From the NCBI RefSeq assembly GCF_000423305.1, contig NZ_AUHS01000008.1:124001-188000 (forward strand): DNA of 64,000 nucleotides, read 5' to 3'. This DNA comes from Legionella moravica DSM 19234. Its GTDB lineage: Bacteria; Pseudomonadota; Gammaproteobacteria; Legionellales; Legionellaceae. The notes under the pieces were generated by a model. The model had not been told where the DNA came from. It was given only the letters and a program-made list of their open reading frames with translations, and ran no database searches. Of the stretch, positions 18,290 to 27,762 are shown piece by piece (position 1 is the stretch's first letter; each line of letters begins with the position of its first letter). Position numbers and translations under genes: made by a program.

Positions 18290-18611
18290 TGATTAGTCAG
18301 TCAAAGGTTGGCAAAAAGACTAAATTGTACTCCTTATTATGGTTTAGTGCCAACATTCTTAGAATTCGCCACGGCTGTCCCATTAACAATGGGACAGCCG
18401 TGTAGAACTCGCTCACTGAACCCAACACTACGAGCTGACTCTTGGTCATAAATATGGAGCCTTGGGGAACAATCAGATTTGTGTGCGGGTTTTTTGCTCA
18501 AGATGAGCCAAATAGGGCTTTGCAGTGCCTTGTGCACAAGAGAAAGACACTGCTTGACTGACTTTTTCTCGAATGTACAATCCAATAAATAAGCCCGTTA
18601 TCAGGACCTTA
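18290..18611. other. gene-free gap with a 15-bp perfect hairpin
   Basis: No gene is supported here. The clear feature is a perfect inverted repeat at 18370-18402: CACGGCTGTCCCATT, a 3-base loop AAC, and the exact complement. Neither side has a T run, so it is not a standard terminator for narR or msbA. The remaining sequence has mixed composition and may be a dispersed repeat. Confidence 0.6.
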
Positions 18612-20837
18612 TTATTTTAGATATTTTTCTAGCTCCCTTGCTGTAATGGGCTCACTAAATAAGTATCCCTGAACTTCATCACAATTTTTCTTTTTCAAAT
18701 AGTCCATTTGAGTGAAGGTTTCCACCCCTTCAGCAAGCACTTTAAAATTAAAACTACGAGCCATGGCAATGATTGCTTCGATAATCACTTCATCGCTTCG
18801 GGAAGCGGTAATATTTTGGATATAGGACTGATCGATTTTCAATCGATCAATATTTAAATGTTTCAAGTAATTTAAACTGGAATTTCCTGTTCCAAAATCA
18901 TCAAGCACAATTTTGACACCAATCTCTTTTAATTGCTGAATCATGCGGATTATATCCACATTCGTAATGACCACGTTTTCCGTTATCTCTAATTCCAGAT
19001 ACTGTGGATCAATCTGATGTTTCTTTAGTATTTCTTTAATCACCGTGTCAAAATTAACTTGTTTGAGTTGTTGGGTTGCAACATTGACAGCTATTCGGGT
19101 CCAGGGAAGACCTTTATCATGCCATTTTTTTATTTGCTGACAGACTTGATTGATTACCCACTCACCTATTGGTATGATCAATCCAGAAACTTCAGCTGTC
19201 GGAATAAAATCCATAGGAAGCAGCAAGCCTTTTTGCGGATGTTGCCACCGAATTAATGCTTCTGCAGACAACAGACAGCGATTTTCCATATCAAATTGTG
19301 GCTGATAAAATATTCTAAATTCATTATTTGATAGCGCCTGGCGTAATTCATTCTCCAATTTAAGGGTTTTATCCGCATGATCATTTAACTGTTCATTGTA
19401 AAATTGGAATTGATTTCCACCCCGCTCTTTAGCCAGATACATTGCCAAATCTGCACACTTTATTAATGCTTTAACTGTAGTGCCATCTTTGGGATAAACA
19501 CTAATTCCTATTGAGGTTGAAATCGTCACATCTCGCTTCCCAAGCCTGAATGGTTCATGGAGTGATTGAATAATTTTATCAACAACTGTAATGACGCTGT
19601 CATCATTTGAAAAATCACGAACGATCATGACAAATTCATCACCGCCAATGCGTGCGATGCTATCTTCCTTACGCAAAAGATGTTCCCATCGCGCAGCGAC
19701 TAATTTCAATAAGTTATCACCAGCCTCATGGGACAAACTATCATTGATTAATTTGAATCGATCCAAATCAAAAAACAAAATCGCAAAGCGTTTTGAATTT
19801 CGTTGCGAATACTCGATTAAATTTTGAATTCGATCACTGATTAAGGTGCGGTTTGGTAATCCAGTGAGCATGTCGTGAGAGGCTTGATATTCCAGTTTCC
19901 GCTCAAGATTCGCTCGCTCGGTAATATCGCGAAAACTCCATACACGCCCAATTATTTTATTATTCAAATAGTGAGGTTGAGAATAACACTCCATGATAGT
20001 GCCATCTTTTAAATGAACGGTAGTTCTACTGACTTCCTCAATAGCGTGTTCCAGATGGTTAATTTGGGCAAGATAATTCTTGGCTTTCTGGACTTGATTG
20101 AGCATATAGTCACTGACTAACTCACCGTTTTTACTGTCCAGCATGGATTGTGGAATATTCCATATTTGCTGAAATTTGGTATTAAAATCAATGATTTTTC
20201 GATGCAAGTCGACAACAAGAATCCCATCTGCAGACGATTCGATGGTAGAACGCAGCAAAGACAAGGATTGTTGTAATGATTCAGTCCGTTCTGCAATGGT
20301 GTTTTGTAACAGTTCAGTAGTTCGCTTGGCAGCTTGTGCAAGCGCCCATTTTCTGGTCAGTGCACAAGCAAGCTGCCTTACTGATACCAAATCAAAAGGT
20401 TTTTTTAAAATTAAAAAATTATCACCTATTCCCAATTCTTTAACTGTTTCTTCCCAGGTATAATCTGAATAGGCGGTACAGATAACTACCTGAATATCCG
20501 GATCGACATCCCACATGTGCTTGATTGTTTCAATTCCATCCCATCCTGGAGGCATTTGGATGTCAACAAAGGCTAAAGAGTAATGAAGCCCCTCCTTGAG
20601 TGAATTTTTAATTTTTTCTACACCCTCTTTTCCCTGGTAAGCCGTTTCAAATATAAATTTCGGCAATGAATGAAACAGTTCGTTATCATCGGAAGAAGAT
20701 TCGTCATCATCAAATAATTGTTTATCCAAATCACTAACCTGGTCAACCAGGGTTGTAGACGTCAAGACTTTAATAAAATCCTGATGAATGGCTGGATTAT
20801 CATCAATAATCATAATATGAAGCTCTACTTCACTCAT
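18612..20837 (-). CDS. narR: NarR-type response regulator with GGDEF and EAL domains
   Basis: A 741-residue regulator of cyclic-di-GMP. Order of parts: a receiver domain (residues about 5-165; phosphoacceptor Asp92 in FVDIQMPPGWDG, conserved Lys in LILKKPFD), a short coiled linker, a PAS domain (about 195-310), GGDEF with intact GGDEF, and EAL with intact EALIRW, ELEITE and DDFGTG. Both catalytic signatures are complete, so synthesis and hydrolysis are both possible. The receiver has an unusual acidic insert (residues about 38-55). It overlaps the kinase gene by 8 bases. I name it after the published L. pneumophila NosP-associated response regulator. Confidence 0.85.
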   Translation of the reverse strand: MSEVELHIMIIDDNPAIHQDFIKVLTSTTLVDQVSDLDKQLFDDDESSSDDNELFHSLPKFIFETAYQGKEGVEKIKNSLKEGLHYSLAFVDIQMPPGWDGIETIKHMWDVDPDIQVVICTAYSDYTWEETVKELGIGDNFLILKKPFDLVSVRQLACALTRKWALAQAAKRTTELLQNTIAERTESLQQSLSLLRSTIESSADGILVVDLHRKIIDFNTKFQQIWNIPQSMLDSKNGELVSDYMLNQVQKAKNYLAQINHLEHAIEEVSRTTVHLKDGTIMECYSQPHYLNNKIIGRVWSFRDITERANLERKLEYQASHDMLTGLPNRTLISDRIQNLIEYSQRNSKRFAILFFDLDRFKLINDSLSHEAGDNLLKLVAARWEHLLRKEDSIARIGGDEFVMIVRDFSNDDSVITVVDKIIQSLHEPFRLGKRDVTISTSIGISVYPKDGTTVKALIKCADLAMYLAKERGGNQFQFYNEQLNDHADKTLKLENELRQALSNNEFRIFYQPQFDMENRCLLSAEALIRWQHPQKGLLLPMDFIPTAEVSGLIIPIGEWVINQVCQQIKKWHDKGLPWTRIAVNVATQQLKQVNFDTVIKEILKKHQIDPQYLELEITENVVITNVDIIRMIQQLKEIGVKIVLDDFGTGNSSLNYLKHLNIDRLKIDQSYIQNITASRSDEVIIEAIIAMARSFNFKVLAEGVETFTQMDYLKKKNCDEVQGYLFSEPITARELEKYLK

Positions 20838-22257
20838 GATATCCTCCTGTATTCCCGCGACAACTCATGATTAAAGGCAATGATAAAATAAACTGAGCCC
20901 CCAGCCCTTCTCCTGCGCTTTCAACCTGAAGCGAGCCACCCATTTCTCTCGCCGATAATGCCGCACCATGTAATCCAAAACCATGCCCATTGACCTTGGT
21001 AGTAAACCCAAAAGAAAAAATTCGATTGATGTTATCGGGATTTATGCCTATTCCATTATCTTGGACTGATATATAAACAACATCATCTGTTTTTTTTATT
21101 CCAAGAATAATTTCTTTATAATGAGTTAATTGACTATGCAGAACTGCATCGCGTGCATTTTGAATTATATTCACCAATATTTGTAATAATTTGGATTTAT
21201 CTGTATCCACCAACGGGCATTCCTCGAATTCTTTTACAATCTCGATTGATTCAGTTATTGGACTGGTCATGGACATATTCAATGCCATATCAATAACTTC
21301 GGGTAAATACACTTTCTCGCTTAAACTCGATGTACCGCTAACAGATTTTTGCATGTCCACTATCTGAGAAATGTGTTTCAGATCATTCATCAGATTGTTT
21401 ACTTCTGATAGATTTTTTTTATAATCCTCTAAGATCAATTTGGAAAGTGACACAATATAAGTGGGAACTAGCTTCCCTTTTTCGTCATACGACAGATAAG
21501 CAACCAGGTCATTTTCGTGTTGCAGTATCATTTCAAGCACTTTTAATAATTTGTGCTTGTATTGTTGACACAATCGGTTTTTCACCAAGGTAATAGAGAC
21601 ATTCGAGCTGTTTAATATATTTCCAATGTTGTGCAGAATAATGGCAGCTACCTCGGCCATTCCGGCTCTTCGTGCAGTAGATGAAATCTGCTGATTCAAC
21701 TCTTGAATTTGTTCCTTAGCAATCTTATCGTCATGAATGTCCATAACAATGCCTTCGAGTTGTTTTTCACCTTCCTGACAACGGCCGGCAATCTTATACC
21801 AGCGATATTCCCCATCAGGATTTCGTACCCTGACGTCACACTCATAATCCACTCGCTCATTTAGCGCTGTTTCAATTTTGTTAACCAATTCGTACCGATC
21901 TTTTTTATGCACCAGGTCAATAAATTCTTTATACGTGGGTGCCTTATCAAGAGGATTGAGATGAAACAAGAAAAACAGCTCTTTTGACCAAATCACATGA
22001 TCCGTTATGCCGTCATAGGTCCAGTAACCCAGTTTTGCTATGTTTTGCGCATTTTCAAGTTTCTTGTTCAAGTTCATCATTTCGCGCGATGAAATTTCTA
22101 TTGAACGCTCGTGCATATAGCGTTCCTGGTCAGCCTCGTTATAAGAATTATTAATCCGTGTAAGAAAGGTGAGCCATTGTTCTTCCGTTTCTGGTTTCTT
22201 ATCAACGGAAAGACTTACTTTTTCGAGTTGTCTTAGTAGTAATTTATGAATATCCAT
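20830..22257 (-). CDS. nahK: NahK-type histidine kinase
   Basis: A 475-residue soluble sensor kinase without membrane segments. A PAS/PAC domain spans roughly residues 65-180 (ending NPDGEYRWYKIAGRCQ and EGIVMDIHDD). The phosphoacceptor helix reads GMAEVAAIILHNIGN with His209, an HN-type variant of the H-box. The ATPase has IIQNARDAV (N box), DNGIGINPDNINRIFSFGFT and GHGFGLHGAALSAREMGGSL (G boxes). It sits between a FIST sensor gene and the c-di-GMP response regulator, so it presumably phosphorylates the latter under control of the former. Published work describes such a NO-responsive pathway in L. pneumophila. Confidence 0.83.
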   Translation of the reverse strand: MDIHKLLLRQLEKVSLSVDKKPETEEQWLTFLTRINNSYNEADQERYMHERSIEISSREMMNLNKKLENAQNIAKLGYWTYDGITDHVIWSKELFFLFHLNPLDKAPTYKEFIDLVHKKDRYELVNKIETALNERVDYECDVRVRNPDGEYRWYKIAGRCQEGEKQLEGIVMDIHDDKIAKEQIQELNQQISSTARRAGMAEVAAIILHNIGNILNSSNVSITLVKNRLCQQYKHKLLKVLEMILQHENDLVAYLSYDEKGKLVPTYIVSLSKLILEDYKKNLSEVNNLMNDLKHISQIVDMQKSVSGTSSLSEKVYLPEVIDMALNMSMTSPITESIEIVKEFEECPLVDTDKSKLLQILVNIIQNARDAVLHSQLTHYKEIILGIKKTDDVVYISVQDNGIGINPDNINRIFSFGFTTKVNGHGFGLHGAALSAREMGGSLQVESAGEGLGAQFILSLPLIMSCRGNTGGYHE

Positions 22258-22307
22258 ATAAACTCTTCATGTTAAACTTAGTATAAAACAGCCAGCTTCT
22301 GTACCTT

Positions 22308-22393
22308 ACTGCCATTAAGTTAAGAAAAATTCACTTTAAAATGTAGGTTGAGCCTTGGCCCAACTTACAAATATACCTTCACTTAATGGCAGT
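22308..22393. repeat. nested inverted repeat between nahK and nosP
   Basis: Thirteen-base arms (ACTGCCATTAAGT at 22308-22320 and its exact complement at 22381-22393) enclose an inner imperfect palindrome GTAGGTTGAGCC...CCAACTTAC at 22344-22369. The inner motif recurs near 63602 and, inverted, near 63723, so it belongs to a dispersed family. Confidence 0.6.
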
Positions 22394-22487
22394 GCCCCTG
22401 TACCCCTGTCCATTATTCATTTGTTCCATTTCCATAAAGCGGCATCCTGCAGAAGGCTCATACAAAATAGCGGTTAGCAAATAGCCG

Positions 22488-23648
22488 CTAACTTTCATAA
22501 AAGGTAGTAATGGTCATGGTTTGATTGTGAAGCTCACATTTACCCACAGTAAATGGTGATAATTCACCATATGAATAAAAGCCAATCTGGGTTGACCCTT
22601 TAGGCAAGGAAATCAAAGCGGATTCAATCTCTTCCTCAGTTCGCTCCCCCAGAAGCAATCGTCTACCGACACAACTAATATCAATAGCCAATAAGGGACC
22701 AAGAGTGTCCAAATGATCATTCAACATTCGATGATTGGCTAGTTGACCTGCTTCATTTGCGCTCTCAATAAGCCGATCAAAATTGGCCCGCATTAATTGA
22801 GCATGACAACCGGTAGGAATATCTCCAGCAAAGATCAGGGATTGTTCCTGCTCATCAACAGCTAAAATTGTGCGTACTAATTGTATGCTTTCAGTACCAC
22901 TCAGTTCTCTGATTGCTAAGGGATAAAGCAGCCCTGAGGAAGGTAATTCAGAAGCTTTTTCGCCTAAGTATTCTTTATATAGATGTAAGGCGGGTTGATA
23001 ATCCAGTTCATACAGGACATTGGATTCTGAACGAGTCACACGTCTGACGGGGCCAAACTTGTCCCATCCACCTTTTGACGCATGGCCAATATGAATATGA
23101 GAACCATAAAAACCAACTGCAACGACATAACGAGTCAGGATTTCACCACCAAGCACAGTCCAGGTTTGTTTAAAACGACTACCATCACCAGCTAAACCAC
23201 CTGTAATAACCAGATTTGTATCTTCTGCAACTGTATTTAGCCCCTTAACCAATTCAGAGCCATTAACGCTCAACCCGTCGGACAAAACAAAGATACTCTT
23301 CAAATCGGGGGCTTTTAACTGTTGTGCGATTGAAATGCCCGTGCTATGAGACTCTTTAACATGCTCTACTTTCGCCTTGGCAATTTTTATCAATGTATTA
23401 TCAAATCGCACAACAGCAACGGACAAGCTTTGATCAAGCAGCCTGGAAGCAAAAATCTCACCAGCACTTGAGCACCCTATTAACTTCGAATTGGGGTAAG
23501 CTTTTGCAAGTTCGAGAATCGGGGCCCTGTGATGTATCAATTCAGGGGAAGCAAACACCAGCACCAAAGTCTGCTCTGAGTCCAAATCAGGAAATGCATC
23601 TAAACTCCATCCTTGCCCAATAATATATTGAAATGATTGTATTTCCAT
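22488..23648 (-). CDS. nosP: NosP-type FIST-domain nitric oxide sensor
   Basis: A 386-residue cytoplasmic protein made of FIST_N and FIST_C domains. The N part has LVLVFASPELIHHR and NSKLIGCSSAGEI; the centre has FVLSDGLSVNGSELVKGLN and TGGLAGDGSRF. The segment IHIGHASKGGWDKFGP carries the histidine (His189 from this start) that corresponds to the proposed haem ligand of NosP proteins. ATG at 23648 is preferred; a TTG ten codons earlier is possible. The kinase and c-di-GMP regulator genes follow on the same strand after 230 bases. In NosP systems the sensor inhibits or modulates the kinase when it binds NO. Confidence 0.82.
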   Translation of the reverse strand: MEIQSFQYIIGQGWSLDAFPDLDSEQTLVLVFASPELIHHRAPILELAKAYPNSKLIGCSSAGEIFASRLLDQSLSVAVVRFDNTLIKIAKAKVEHVKESHSTGISIAQQLKAPDLKSIFVLSDGLSVNGSELVKGLNTVAEDTNLVITGGLAGDGSRFKQTWTVLGGEILTRYVVAVGFYGSHIHIGHASKGGWDKFGPVRRVTRSESNVLYELDYQPALHLYKEYLGEKASELPSSGLLYPLAIRELSGTESIQLVRTILAVDEQEQSLIFAGDIPTGCHAQLMRANFDRLIESANEAGQLANHRMLNDHLDTLGPLLAIDISCVGRRLLLGERTEEEIESALISLPKGSTQIGFYSYGELSPFTVGKCELHNQTMTITTFYES

Positions 23649-23824
23649 ATCCGATCCAAAAGGAGAAATTTTAATCAAACGACTCTAATTAAATACTATT
23701 ATAGTTTAATTTGATCAGAACATCTCAAATGGATGGACAAAATAAGAAAAGAGGATGACATTGAAGACAGGGGGAATAATCAGTTGCTCCAGCTATTGTG
23801 TACCAATTCCATGACCACCGGACA

Positions 23825-24616
23825 TTAAGCCAATTCATCTCGGGTCAATTTAATACGTGTATAGGCACATCGAAACCCCGATTTTTGAACGTTCAAATCA
23901 GAAATCGTTCCTGGCTCCGTGGTTACAGTGGCCATTACCAATCCATGCTGCCTGGCAAAATTTAATCGAATCATCAACAGTTTTTTTTGCAAACCTTTAC
24001 CTCGATATGCTGGTAACGTACTGGTAACACCCAAATCACAGACATCCTCATGCATGGCTACTGTAGCTCCGGCAATAATCTCACCTTCATCATAGACCCC
24101 AAAAGCAGTAACTCCTTTAGCATTGGCATAATGAGTAAACTGCTCTTGAGCCTCAGGATAGCCAAAACCCATAGCGACTCGACGAGCCCAATGATGGACC
24201 TCATCAGAGCTAACCACTCTCATTTCGTAGGGGCTGTCCCAATATCCTTCACTTTTGAAAGAGGACAAATCCAATGCTGAAACATTATTTATTTCGCTTA
24301 CGCGATAGCCTCGTTCGCTCAAAAATCCGATTAAATCATTACCCACATAGGGGCATAGCTCAATATCAACGCGTGAATGCCCCAGTCCTTTATAGAAATG
24401 CTCTATGATTTCAATTTCCGTCTTAAAATGTCTGGATTTGGTACGAAACCCCCAACCAACAACCTGAGATAAAAACGAATCAAACCCTGAAAAGCACGCG
24501 GCGCCTCCGTTAACATCTAATATTGCTCCTGATGCGTATTGTCTGGTAACTTCTATATGAGTTTGTTTAATGCACCGCTCCATGCGTGCGGTTAATTCTT
24601 TAGTGATGAACATCAT
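23825..24616 (-). CDS. GNAT-family N-acetyltransferase
   Basis: A 263-residue protein whose C-terminal half is a GNAT domain, with the acetyl-CoA loop in [20 protein letters not shown] and the following LNFARQHGL helix. The N-terminal 110 residues look like the divergent accessory half seen in two-domain GNAT proteins. The substrate is unknown. Its ATG overlaps the pyrD stop by four bases (ATGA), so the two are translationally coupled, but no functional link to pyrimidine synthesis follows from that. Confidence 0.75.
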   Translation of the reverse strand: MMFITKELTARMERCIKQTHIEVTRQYASGAILDVNGGAACFSGFDSFLSQVVGWGFRTKSRHFKTEIEIIEHFYKGLGHSRVDIELCPYVGNDLIGFLSERGYRVSEINNVSALDLSSFKSEGYWDSPYEMRVVSSDEVHHWARRVAMGFGYPEAQEQFTHYANAKGVTAFGVYDEGEIIAGATVAMHEDVCDLGVTSTLPAYRGKGLQKKLLMIRLNFARQHGLVMATVTTEPGTISDLNVQKSGFRCAYTRIKLTRDELA

Positions 24617-25614
24617 GCATCACTCAATCCTGAGATAATTCGATTGACCAAACCAGGTCCTTGATAAATTAATCCTGAATAAATCTGTACCAAAGTGGCG
24701 CCTGCTGCAATTTTCTTTTGAGCACTGTCAACACTATTAATACCGCCTGCACCTATTAATGTAATCGCGTCACCCGCATATTTTTTTAATAACGCCAAAC
24801 ATCGAGTCGATAATTCTTCTACGGGCCTTCCACTCAACCCACCCTGTTCATCTCCATAAGGCAAGTTCTTAACCCCATCGCGACTACAGGTAGTATTTGT
24901 AGCGATAATTCCTTCAATTCCATGACTCAATATCACTTCAGTCATCAGTTTTAACGTTTCGTCGTCTTCATCCGGCGATACCTTAACAACCAAAGGTACA
25001 TGCCGTTGATGCTGCTCTTCAAGTTTCAATTGCTCATTCTGCAACTGAGATAACAATTGAGTCAGATAATCCCCCTTCTGCAACTCCCGTAAATCAGGGG
25101 TATTCGGTGAAGAAATATTAATGGTTACATAAGATGCATGCCCATAAACTTTTTGCAAACAATAGCAATAATCTTTGGCCGCATCAGCCAATGAAGTGTC
25201 CTTGTTCTTGCCAATATTGATCCCTAAAATTCCCTTATACTGTGCTGTTTTAACATGAGTAACTAAAGCATCTACTCCCAGGTTATTAAAACCCATTCGG
25301 TTAATGATTGCCTGAGCCTCAGGCAAGCGAAATAATCGTGGTTTTGAATTACCGGGTTGAGGCCGTGGAGTGACCGTTCCTACTTCGATAAATGAAAATC
25401 CAAGTTTAGCCAAGCCATCCAAATGAGTTCCATTTTTATCCAGACCAGCAGCCAATCCGACTTGATGTGGAAACTGAAGCCCCATTGCATTGACAGGCTT
25501 GCCTTCAATTTTATTGAAACACCATCCAGGCAGATGATCCAGGGCAGATAAAGCTAAATGGTGCGCTGTTTCAGGGTCCAACTTAAAAAGCAAGGGTCGT
25601 ATCATTGAATACAT
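24613..25614 (-). CDS. pyrD: dihydroorotate dehydrogenase (quinone), class 2
   Basis: A 333-residue membrane-associated FMN enzyme that oxidises dihydroorotate to orotate in pyrimidine synthesis with quinone as acceptor. The N-terminal helix [19 protein letters not shown] is the class 2 membrane/quinone-tunnel extension. [29 protein letters not shown] and the FMN-binding GAGGINS are all present, and the catalytic base is the Ser in the SSPNT segment. A second ATG three codons in is equally possible. It leads a two-gene unit with the GNAT gene. Confidence 0.95.
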   Translation of the reverse strand: MYSMIRPLLFKLDPETAHHLALSALDHLPGWCFNKIEGKPVNAMGLQFPHQVGLAAGLDKNGTHLDGLAKLGFSFIEVGTVTPRPQPGNSKPRLFRLPEAQAIINRMGFNNLGVDALVTHVKTAQYKGILGINIGKNKDTSLADAAKDYCYCLQKVYGHASYVTINISSPNTPDLRELQKGDYLTQLLSQLQNEQLKLEEQHQRHVPLVVKVSPDEDDETLKLMTEVILSHGIEGIIATNTTCSRDGVKNLPYGDEQGGLSGRPVEELSTRCLALLKKYAGDAITLIGAGGINSVDSAQKKIAAGATLVQIYSGLIYQGPGLVNRIISGLSDA

Positions 25615-25663
25615 AAAACTACTCCGGAAAAGGGTCTTTGTTTGATTCGATACCCTATTTCAT

Positions 25664-26347
25664 TTATACGATACATTGCTGAGCCCATACTCGTAACATG
25701 GCATTTCCAGATTTTTGTAAATGAAAAGCAACTTCTCGCACTTCAATTCCAAAATTGTCTTGTTGAAGACCAAGTAACACAGGCCCCAGAAATGAGGAAG
25801 TTTTGCCCTCTTTGTCTATCAAAGGAAATATCCTGACTTCCTTTGCCACTCGAGCCAGTTCACGGATCACATTCAAATGAAAATCAACCGTTTGATTATC
25901 AAGATCAGCAAATAAATAATGAGAACATAAAGCAAAATCAAATGAAAAATCTGCGAAAGGGAGCTGTACATCTGTAACACCAAGGTACCGTCCCTCAGTC
26001 TTACCCTGTCGGTAATCAGCAAAAAACTGTTCAAACCCCTTTTTTCTTGCTGCAAGCAACTGTTCAAAACCACCGCTGCGAGTGAAATCAAAATGTTCCT
26101 GTTCCGCTTTAATTTCTTCAGCCATTTGAGAAAAAATCATCACCGACTTTGAATACAAGGTATCCTTGTCAAGAACAAACAAAGGATCACAACTGACTAC
26201 CTCAATACTCCTCTGCGCTAGCTGAGAATTCACTGCACTGGGTCCACATCCATATTCTAAAATTTTAGAATTAATTTCACTGTCTGACAGATCAAACATT
26301 TCTTGATATTCATCAACACCGTGACCCCATAAAACCAGATTACGCAT
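25664..26347 (-). CDS. class I SAM-dependent methyltransferase-like protein
   Basis: A 227-residue protein with the motif I region ILEYGCGPSAVNSQLA and the following acidic strand end VVSCDP, both typical of Rossmann-fold methyltransferases. LPFADFSFDFALCSHYLF is the motif IV/post-IV region. The substrate cannot be told. It ends about 50 bases upstream of pyrD on the same strand and has its own upstream gap. Confidence 0.7.
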   Translation of the reverse strand: MRNLVLWGHGVDEYQEMFDLSDSEINSKILEYGCGPSAVNSQLAQRSIEVVSCDPLFVLDKDTLYSKSVMIFSQMAEEIKAEQEHFDFTRSGGFEQLLAARKKGFEQFFADYRQGKTEGRYLGVTDVQLPFADFSFDFALCSHYLFADLDNQTVDFHLNVIRELARVAKEVRIFPLIDKEGKTSSFLGPVLLGLQQDNFGIEVREVAFHLQKSGNAMLRVWAQQCIV

Positions 26348-26590
26348 GAGCAGCTCTCCTATATAAACCTGAATTCTGTGCTCAATTTCATTGCAGATTA
26401 CCCTACCCTGAATTCAGGTAAAACTTACAGCAATCAATTAAGTTTCGTTCCGGCTTAAGATTAGGTTATTTTTTAACCTTGGTAAAGAGTCTTTTTAAAA
26501 TACACTGTGTTAGAAACTGTCAGTGAATAGACATTGCCGAATCGATTGGGTATAGTCTTGTGTATTTGTAAAATCAACAGGATAGAATCC

Positions 26591-27751
26591 ATGCACAACG
26601 GACTAAAGTATCAATTGGGTGAAACCTATGACATGTTAAGAGACTCTGTCCATCAGTTTGCTCGCTCAGAAATCGCTCCCCTTGCTGCTCAAATTGATGA
26701 AACGAATACCTTTCCAAATCATTTATGGAGAAAGTTAGGTGATTTAGGCTTATTAGGTATCACGGTCAGTGAGGAATACGGCGGAGCCAATATGGGGTAC
26801 CTTGCTCACGCCATCGCCATGGAAGAAATTTCCAGAGCCTCCGCTTCTGTAGGATTAAGCTACGGTGCTCACTCCAATCTCTGTGTGAATCAAATCTATT
26901 TAAACGGAAATAAGTCGCAAAAAGAGAAGTATTTGCCTAAGCTTATAAGCGGTGAATACATTGGCGCCCTGGCCATGAGTGAATCCAACTCAGGTTCTGA
27001 TGTAGTCAGCATGCAACTTCAGGCACGCTCATCAGGTGATAGATACATCCTGGACGGTACCAAAATGTGGATTACCAATGGGCCGGATGCAGACGTTCTG
27101 GTGGTCTATGCCAAAACCGACAAACAGGCTGCAAGTAAGGGCATTACTGCGTTTATTATCGAAAAAGGAATGACTGGCTTTAAAACAGCTCAAAAGTTAG
27201 ACAAGTTGGGGATGAGAGGTTCGAATACCTGTGAACTGGTTTTCGAGCATTGTGAAGTGCCTGCTGAAAATGTACTTGGGGAAATAAACCAGGGCGTCAG
27301 AGTATTAATGAGTGGCCTTGATTACGAACGAACAATACTTGCTGCAGGACCGGTGGGTATTATGCAAGCCTGTATGGATGTAGTTCTTCCTTACGTGCAT
27401 GAACGCAAACAATTTGATCAGGCAATTGGTGAATTTCAATTTATTCAAGGTAAATTAGCCGATATGTACACTGATCTTAGTGCGTCCAGAGCGTATTTGT
27501 ATGCTGTAGCAAAAGCCTGCGATAGCGGGATGGTAAGTCGTAAAGATGCAGCGGGTGTTATTCTGTATACTGCTGAAAAAGCAACACAAATGGCGCTACA
27601 GGCAATTCAAACTCTGGGTGGTAATGGGTACATTAATGAATACCCTACAGGGCGATTGTTACGTGACGCGAAACTCTATGAAATCGGAGCCGGCACTTCT
27701 GAAATAAGAAGAATGCTGATAGGTCGTGAACTTTTTAAAGAAACTGCATAA
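26591..27751 (+). CDS. liuA: isovaleryl-CoA dehydrogenase
   Basis: A 386-residue FAD enzyme that converts isovaleryl-CoA to 3-methylcrotonyl-CoA in leucine breakdown. It shows the acyl-CoA dehydrogenase signatures [13 protein letters not shown] and [19 protein letters not shown] and the C-terminal [20 protein letters not shown]. The glutamate in [13 protein letters not shown] sits where isovaleryl-CoA dehydrogenases keep their catalytic base, unlike most other acyl-CoA dehydrogenases. The ATG at 26591 has AGGA about 8 bases upstream; the 19-residue in-frame extension is unlike the family. First gene of the liu cluster. Confidence 0.9.
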   Translation: MHNGLKYQLGETYDMLRDSVHQFARSEIAPLAAQIDETNTFPNHLWRKLGDLGLLGITVSEEYGGANMGYLAHAIAMEEISRASASVGLSYGAHSNLCVNQIYLNGNKSQKEKYLPKLISGEYIGALAMSESNSGSDVVSMQLQARSSGDRYILDGTKMWITNGPDADVLVVYAKTDKQAASKGITAFIIEKGMTGFKTAQKLDKLGMRGSNTCELVFEHCEVPAENVLGEINQGVRVLMSGLDYERTILAAGPVGIMQACMDVVLPYVHERKQFDQAIGEFQFIQGKLADMYTDLSASRAYLYAVAKACDSGMVSRKDAAGVILYTAEKATQMALQAIQTLGGNGYINEYPTGRLLRDAKLYEIGAGTSEIRRMLIGRELFKETA

Positions 27752-27762
27752 GGAATAGTGAC

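Noticed and set aside
18337-18585. 82-residue minus-strand frame in the narR-msbA gap
   Set aside because: It includes the long perfect hairpin and has no recognisable protein pattern or ribosome site.
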